Shown here piece by piece: positions 28,242-32,598 of a stretch of DNA of 32,598 nucleotides. The notes beneath the pieces are model-generated. The model ran no database searches. It saw nothing but the letters and a program-made list of their open reading frames with translations, and was not told the origin of the DNA. Numbering within the stretch: the first letter of the stretch is position 1; each line of letters opens with the position of its first letter. A program made the translations under genes and the position numbers. The stretch is taken from NCBI GenBank assembly GCA_023091735.1, contig JALKBU010000571.1:1-32598 (forward strand), written 5' to 3'. Source of the DNA: Trichomonas tenax. Lineage: Eukaryota > Parabasalia > Trichomonadida > Trichomonadidae.

Positions 28242-29171
28242 TTAATATCCCGGTGGCATTGCCATAGGGAAAACCGGCCCAGTCATTATAGGGCCAGCGA
28301 AATGACCAAAAATATTATATTCTATAGGAATTCCAGCGATCTCAGGAGGAAGGAATAAGACAGGAGCGCTAGGTTGTGGTTTTGGTTGGTGGAAAGCAGC
28401 ATCTGGCCTAACATAAGGTTGCTGCTGTGGCGCGGATATTGGTTGTGGGAATTGTTGGAATCCTGGTGGTGGATCATTAACAACTGATGCAAATCCGCCC
28501 TGATATATGTTTTGAATCATCTGTGGCTGCGACGATGGCATTAGTTGCATCTGTGGTTGTGGAGGTGAAGCAGGTTGCTTCTGTGGCTGTGGTCTTGGAT
28601 TTGGCTGAATTTTCGGCTCAGACTTCACAACAACAGGTGTAGGTGCCGGCGGCTGTTCTTCCTGCTTGTTGAAATTCCTAGAATTTGCTGGCTTAGGATT
28701 GAAACTTGGTGCATTAATTGGTTCTTTTTGAACTTTAACTTTTTGTTGAGGAGATTGACGACCTTTATTTTCATGAGTTTGTTCTGATGAACTTAACGTT
28801 GGGAAGTCTGCATTAAGAGAACCCCAAGTGTTGAAAGGTATTTCAGTATTTTCTTGCTTTGGTGTTGGCTGCTGATGTTGGTTGAACTGTCTTTGCTGTC
28901 TTCTATCGCGCGGTCTTTGATTGAGGTTTCTCTGCTCTCTATTTTGATGTTGATTGAATTGTCTATTTTCTTGTGCTTGTTTTGGCTGTTCATGTTCCTG
29001 TTGTACAGGCTGAGATTTCTGTTTAGACTTGAATTGATTGAAATCTCCTCTTAATATGCGATCAATAACTTCTTCCTCTGTGCGTAACTCCATCAGCAAG
29101 TCCTGAATCGTAAGTTTGTCAACGTCAGGGAATATTGCTGCAATATTATCGACTTTCATTTGCAGAGTCAT
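28242..29171 (-). CDS. CUE-domain protein with Q/P-rich tail
   Basis: 309 residues. Residues about 5-44 form a CUE domain (VDNIAAIFPDVDKLTIQDLL, then EEEVIDRILRGDF), a ubiquitin-binding fold of about 40 residues that includes the FP and the LL-type motif. The remaining 265 residues are low-complexity: Gln, Asn and Pro rich, with basic RPRDRRQQRQ and a middle segment FNTWGSLNADFPTLSS that may be a short linear motif, and a PPGY end. This build occurs in endosome or RNA-granule adaptors. The stop forms TAAA. The upstream 55 bases have a repeated ATCTATAAAAAA, with no initiator of the TCAYW type. Confidence 0.75.
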   Translation of the reverse strand: MTLQMKVDNIAAIFPDVDKLTIQDLLMELRTEEEVIDRILRGDFNQFKSKQKSQPVQQEHEQPKQAQENRQFNQHQNREQRNLNQRPRDRRQQRQFNQHQQPTPKQENTEIPFNTWGSLNADFPTLSSSEQTHENKGRQSPQQKVKVQKEPINAPSFNPKPANSRNFNKQEEQPPAPTPVVVKSEPKIQPNPRPQPQKQPASPPQPQMQLMPSSQPQMIQNIYQGGFASVVNDPPPGFQQFPQPISAPQQQPYVRPDAAFHQPKPQPSAPVLFLPPEIAGIPIEYNIFGHFAGPIMTGPVFPMAMPPGY

Positions 29172-29312
29172 TATATTTTTTTATAGATTTTGTCACTTTT
29201 TTATAGATCCTGTTTTTTTAACAATCCAGAGTTGATTTCCAGAGTTTTGAATAATATAACTATTTAAGCAAGTCCAAATAGAGTTGATTACAAACACTTT
29301 TTATTAATATAC

Positions 29313-30857
29313 TTAATTCTCGACAAATTTCAAGAAATGAGATTTGTAGTTGGTGAATTGAGAATTTGTTATAAGAGGATCAGAAACAAAGCTTGTGTGG
29401 TTTCGCCCGTATAAAGAAATGGCAAGTCCGATTGCTTGCTCTACATCGATATTTCTAATGAAGTCATCCATGAAATTCATCACTTCTTCGATTTGCCCGT
29501 CTGTCTTAACAATCAATTGCGGAAATGCCATTATCATTATTGCGGCACAGAAATATCGGATGAAAACATATGGTTTTTCGTGTGCAAGGATGGAATCCCA
29601 CAGCCTGAGGACGCTAAAAAGTGAGAACTCTCTCTTGAACAATAATATGATCTGGCGATAAAGGAATATCAAGTTTTGGAGACTATTAACTTGGAGCCAC
29701 TCTGAGAGCTGTGGATGGACTTCAGCAATGATTCCAAACACACGCTCGAATGCAAATTCTTGCTGCTTAAGTAAATCCGTGAACATTCGATCCTGTTGAG
29801 TCACAGCCATAAAGCGACAAAGAAGTTGGAAAATAATATTCTCGGCACTATCCTTATCGATTTTGCGTCCATCGACAAGTGTGCATTGATCTCGTTGCCA
29901 TTCTTTGAGATATAAAACAATAAATAATGCAACGATATCTGCCATTCCCTGAACGAATCCTGTGTCCTTGCAGTATATGGCGTAAGCAATTAAGACGTTA
30001 TTTAGGACAGAAAGATTTGGATTTTCATTTCCAGCAAATTGCTCAAGATTTCTGTCAGTACGTAACACATCCTTCATTACATCGTTTGGCAGCTTTGAAA
30101 TCGAATCAATATTCTTTTTCTGGATATCCAAAATATTCTTCCATGAATTTTGTATTGATTTATATACATATTTGTTGCTCTCGATTGAAGCAATGTTCTC
30201 ATCATATGATTTTGTTGGGCTGTACAAACCAAGCAAATATAACCAAATGAACCATCTAGATTCATCAGAAAGACCTTGCTTGATGATGGATGACTTAAGT
30301 TGCTCAATGTTGTTGAGTGCACGTTTAGCATCACTAAAGCTCAGTGACATATTGCGACTTAAAATTGCTGGATGAAGATTTTGCATGATTTTAAGATGTT
30401 CTGAAATATATACAATCTCTGAATGCTTTATGAAGTTATTCTTCGGTAGTTTACGCTCATAAAATCTTAAATTTATATAATAATGATTTGTCTCAGGTTT
30501 TTCGATGATTGCTTTCGATTTAAAGAACTGAAATAGGTGCTTGAGTGCTGCATAAGCAATACAGGACTGAAATGTAATGAGTGGAAGTTGAGATGAATCT
30601 TCAAACAAAAATCGAAGAGAAACTGCCTTCAAACTGACAAATTCTTTAATAATTTCGACAACTTCACACAGCCTCCATGCAACATGGAAGGATTCAGGTG
30701 AATAATTTTCCTCTGAGATCAGAATTTGTTCTTTTGGCATCCATTCGCAGAAAATTTCATTGAAAGTCCTCGAAACAATGAAAATACCTTCTGTCTGCTT
30801 ATTAGGAATCACCTGGAAGTAAGCATTAGGCACAGAATAAATGACACATCGAGTCAT
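29313..30857 (-). CDS. TBC-domain Rab GTPase-activating protein
   Basis: 514 residues. The TBC domain spans about 193-450: GLSDESRWFIWLYLLG, the arginine finger in KDVLRTDR (Arg266, following Asp263) and the glutamine finger TGFVQGM (Gln303), both needed for GAP activity, then SLWD-like FSVLRLWDSILA. It should stimulate GTP hydrolysis on a Rab in vesicle traffic. The long insert before the arginine finger and the N-terminal 150 residues, which look like a PH- or GRAM-like beta domain (MTRCVIYSVPNAYF...FIVSR), suggest the TBC1D15/Gyp7 group. The initiator TCACA (30878-30874) is 19 bases before the ATG. It is divergent from the EB1 gene. Confidence 0.88.
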   Translation of the reverse strand: MTRCVIYSVPNAYFQVIPNKQTEGIFIVSRTFNEIFCEWMPKEQILISEENYSPESFHVAWRLCEVVEIIKEFVSLKAVSLRFLFEDSSQLPLITFQSCIAYAALKHLFQFFKSKAIIEKPETNHYYINLRFYERKLPKNNFIKHSEIVYISEHLKIMQNLHPAILSRNMSLSFSDAKRALNNIEQLKSSIIKQGLSDESRWFIWLYLLGLYSPTKSYDENIASIESNKYVYKSIQNSWKNILDIQKKNIDSISKLPNDVMKDVLRTDRNLEQFAGNENPNLSVLNNVLIAYAIYCKDTGFVQGMADIVALFIVLYLKEWQRDQCTLVDGRKIDKDSAENIIFQLLCRFMAVTQQDRMFTDLLKQQEFAFERVFGIIAEVHPQLSEWLQVNSLQNLIFLYRQIILLFKREFSLFSVLRLWDSILAHEKPYVFIRYFCAAIMIMAFPQLIVKTDGQIEEVMNFMDDFIRNIDVEQAIGLAISLYGRNHTSFVSDPLITNSQFTNYKSHFLKFVEN

Positions 30858-30873
30858 TTTATAATACGCAGGG

Positions 30874-30878
30874 TGTGA
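30874..30878 (-). promoter_or_regulatory. Initiator TCACA for the TBC gene
   Basis: Start base 30876 gives a 19-base leader to ATG 30857. Matches the trichomonad initiator. Confidence 0.6.
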
Positions 30879-30888
30879 AAAGTAATAT

Positions 30889-30912
30889 CCCCTATTATTA
30901 TATTTTAGGGGG
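30889..30912. repeat. Inverted repeat CCCCTA / TAGGGG in divergent promoter
   Basis: CCCCTA (30889-30894) and TAGGGG (30907-30912) are exact complements around an AT-only loop. Another CCCCCT lies at 30964-30969 and GAGGGAG near 30942. It sits 11 bases upstream of the TBC initiator in an AT-rich region, so it could be a factor-binding site for either gene. Confidence 0.5.
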
Positions 30913-31034
30913 TAATGTAAATGACCCTAAACCAAAAATTTTGAGGGAGTAACACCGCAATAGTCCCCCTGTTTTGTGGATAAAGTTGGATGGTTTGGTT
31001 ATTCACAGGTATATCAACAAACTCATCGATGTAT

Positions 31035-31039
31035 TCACA
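31035..31039 (+). promoter_or_regulatory. Initiator TCACA for the EB1 gene
   Basis: Start base 31037 gives a 35-base leader with no ATG before 31072. An ATG at 31029 precedes it and so is not in the transcript. Confidence 0.6.
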
Positions 31040-31071
31040 GTTTTGAATATTTTTATCGATTACATCAATCG

Positions 31072-31836
31072 ATGACCACAGTTCATCAACTTGGAAAGAT
31101 TCCAAAGAACTGTGCTGTTGGCAAAAACGAGTTACTAGAATGGGTCAATGGGATATGTGGTGTTAATTACAGGAATATCGAAGACTGTTCAAATGGTGCT
31201 GCATTTTGTCAAATATTGGACGCAATACATCCACACAGTGTGCCTCTAAATCATGTGATTTACGATACTCTATATGAAAATGACGTTGTTAACAACTATA
31301 AAATTTTGCAAGAATCGTTTTATGCGAATAACATACAAAAGAATCTCGACATCAATGAAATAGTCCGAAAGAAAGCTACTTCTGCACTAGAAATGATGCA
31401 GTGGCTTTATAATTATTCTGAATTGTATGGAAATATAGATGGATACGATCCATTCGAAAGAAGAAGGGAGGAAGGATGCGCAGAGCCCAAAGTGTCACAG
31501 CAGAGTGGTGTTCCACTTCCATCTCCTAAACATCGTGATAGTGTGAGTTATTCACCGCGAAAAATGCGTAAAAGTTTGAACGACGTTCGTTCTCCGGACA
31601 CCAAAGCCTCTTCCGGCTCCGACTCAGATCAGAAAGTTACAAAATTAGAAAAGAGGATTAATCGATTGGAAAAGGAACTCATGGCAACAACAAAAGAACG
31701 TGAATTCTATTGGGCAAAGCTCAGAGATATAGAAATATATTGCAATGACCATCTTAATGAATCAACGAAAGAAATCTTAGACTTGCTTTATCATTTAGAC
31801 TCTGAGGGAGAATTCATACAACCAGATGCCAAATAA
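31072..31836 (+). CDS. EB1: EB1/MAPRE-family microtubule plus-end tracking protein
   Basis: 254 residues, near the usual 260. Residues about 15-118 are a calponin-homology domain of EB1 type (KNELLEWVNGICGVNYRNIE, ALEMMQWLYNY-type helix), which binds growing microtubule ends. A Ser/Pro-rich linker (about 135-185) with basic PRKMRKS follows, then a coiled coil (188-215) and the EB1 motif EREFYWAKLRDIEIYC (209-224), the dimer fold that binds SxIP partners. The classic C-terminal EEY/F is absent (ends FIQPDAK), so CAP-Gly partners would not bind there. The frame opens further upstream at GTG 30976, but ATG 31072 matches family N-termini and has the TCACA initiator. It shares the promoter region with the TBC gene. 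Confidence 0.9.
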   Translation: MTTVHQLGKIPKNCAVGKNELLEWVNGICGVNYRNIEDCSNGAAFCQILDAIHPHSVPLNHVIYDTLYENDVVNNYKILQESFYANNIQKNLDINEIVRKKATSALEMMQWLYNYSELYGNIDGYDPFERRREEGCAEPKVSQQSGVPLPSPKHRDSVSYSPRKMRKSLNDVRSPDTKASSGSDSDQKVTKLEKRINRLEKELMATTKEREFYWAKLRDIEIYCNDHLNESTKEILDLLYHLDSEGEFIQPDAK

Positions 31837-32433
31837 AGAATTATTTTGTTACTATGCATTCCAATTAATATCTTTAATATTTACATTTTTCAAAATTTAG
31901 AATAATTAAATTCTAGCTAAGGAATATCCTCACAAGGGACACAAGTTGCAGCGTGAATTTTCAATGAGGTTGCATAATTCTTATGATGGAATTAAGTAAA
32001 ATAATATTAAAAGAGCTGAAGCGCAAATGTTTTGTACATGATCTAGCAGAGCAGTGTTCTCTTATTTTATGGTTAATATGTCTCCTGTTATTATATCCTT
32101 ATCATTTCATAACACTATCATTGGAATGTGCTTATCACACATAAATGATTTTATTGTATTCAATACAAAATATAAGATACCTGGCTACAAAATTACTAAA
32201 CGCAAACAAAATGTTTATAGTCCATCAGATTCGATGCCCCAAGATAAAGATGGTAATATATATACACAACGGAGAAGCATAATCCTGGTATTACGAGCTT
32301 ATGCTTTAAAGAACGAAAAACCATCACCACAAAATTCATATTCGAATAATTTCCCTCAGGAATTGACAACATCACGAAAAGTTGACGAACCAGTAGGAAC
32401 TAAACTTCATAAATATGGAGAGAGTGGTGGATA
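31837..32433. other. Spacer with an ORF of unclear status before the KilA-N copy
   Basis: No recognised gene. A plus-strand frame with ATG at 32069 runs into the KilA-N remnant in the same reading phase, ending at TAG 32501-32503. Its middle (SPSDSMPQDKDGNIYTQRRS) is not recognised. It may be junk or a 5' exon-like piece of the element gene. Confidence 0.35.
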
Positions 32434-32598
32434 TCCTGATAATAAGAAAGCTGCCGATTGGTTTGAAAATCTTATATTCATCGACTTCTCGTTAATGCTG
32501 TAGCAATGTGGGCTTCACCTCGTTATGCTTGGTATATAATGATACTTTTAGATGATTTATTCGCTAAGGAAAGAGAAGAAATGCAAAGAGTTATTGAA
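32434..32598 (+). pseudogene. Deleted KilA-N gene copy, cut by right edge
   Basis: Bases 32434-32471 are identical to 633-670 of the intact KilA-N gene; bases 32472-32598 match 777-903 at roughly 90%. The 106 bases in between (671-776) are missing, which shifts the frame. After the deletion, the original frame stays open to the window edge, and most differences there are silent or mild (Ser to Ala, Thr to Ala), so this copy diverged under selection before it broke. Homology starts inside the gene, with unrelated sequence upstream. Same orientation as the left copy. Confidence 0.85.

Noticed and set aside
30976..31071. Extension of the EB1 frame to GTG
   Set aside because: EB1 homologues begin at the later ATG, and the extension includes the promoter initiator.
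32054..32503. 149-codon frame before the right edge
   Set aside because: Kept only as part of a spacer: the first half is unrecognised and the end is a frameshifted KilA-N remnant.
1..32598. Spliceosomal introns of the trichomonad type
   Set aside because: I looked for the extended 3' splice motif (ACTAACACACAG) and saw none; the long genes read through without interruption.
1..32598. CRISPR arrays, rRNA genes, bacterial operons
   Set aside because: No regularly spaced repeats with unique spacers, no rRNA-like stretches and no ribosome-binding sites; the DNA is eukaryotic.

Overview
The window looks like nuclear DNA of a parabasalid protist, most likely Trichomonas vaginalis or a close relative. 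The reasons are: about two-thirds A+T; intronless genes on both strands with short spacers; initiator elements of the form TCA-pyrimidine-A/T a few bases before many ATGs; stop codons that often run into TAAA, the trichomonad poly(A) signal; a TKL kinase with a repeat-rich tail; ankyrin relics; a bacterial-type metabolic gene; and virus-like KilA-N and integrase sequences of the kind found in Maverick/Polinton elements. I ran no database search, so family names rest on motifs I recognise.

Layout. 1-1850 is element-derived: the tail of an unknown ORF, an intact KilA-N gene, a short integrase-like fragment and direct repeats around them. 2370-9020 holds a WD40/solenoid protein and a PKB-like AGC kinase, both on the minus strand, separated by about 2 kb that contains an ankyrin gene relic broken up by a roughly 40-bp minisatellite. 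9549-10016 is ribosomal protein S18. 10017-12395 is a gene-poor gap with one tRNA-like T-arm/acceptor relic. 12396-18261 is a tight minus-strand pair: a coiled-coil protein of unknown function and a TKL kinase with a helical-repeat tail. A DSC3-like membrane protein (18668) is divergent from the kinase. 20305-21457 is a nearly full-length but broken diaminopimelate decarboxylase gene of bacterial type. A CLEC16A/FPL-domain protein (21636) and a GT61-like glycosyltransferase (23490-24866) converge. 24867-26445 holds decayed coding pieces. A chromo-barrel protein follows, then a minus-strand cluster (SFT2-like, a small secreted ORF, CUE-domain protein, TBC RabGAP), and an EB1 homologue divergent from the RabGAP. 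The right edge runs into a second, deleted KilA-N copy in the same orientation as the first.

Several host genes serve membrane traffic and protein quality control (SFT2, TBC, CLEC16A-like, DSC3-like, CUE). This may be chance, since trichomonad genes are not arranged in operons. I found no CRISPR array, rRNA gene or convincing new multi-gene system. The most unusual items are the two KilA-N copies with shared inter-gene motifs, the minisatellite-interrupted ankyrin relic, the transferred and decaying decarboxylase gene and the tRNA-like relic.
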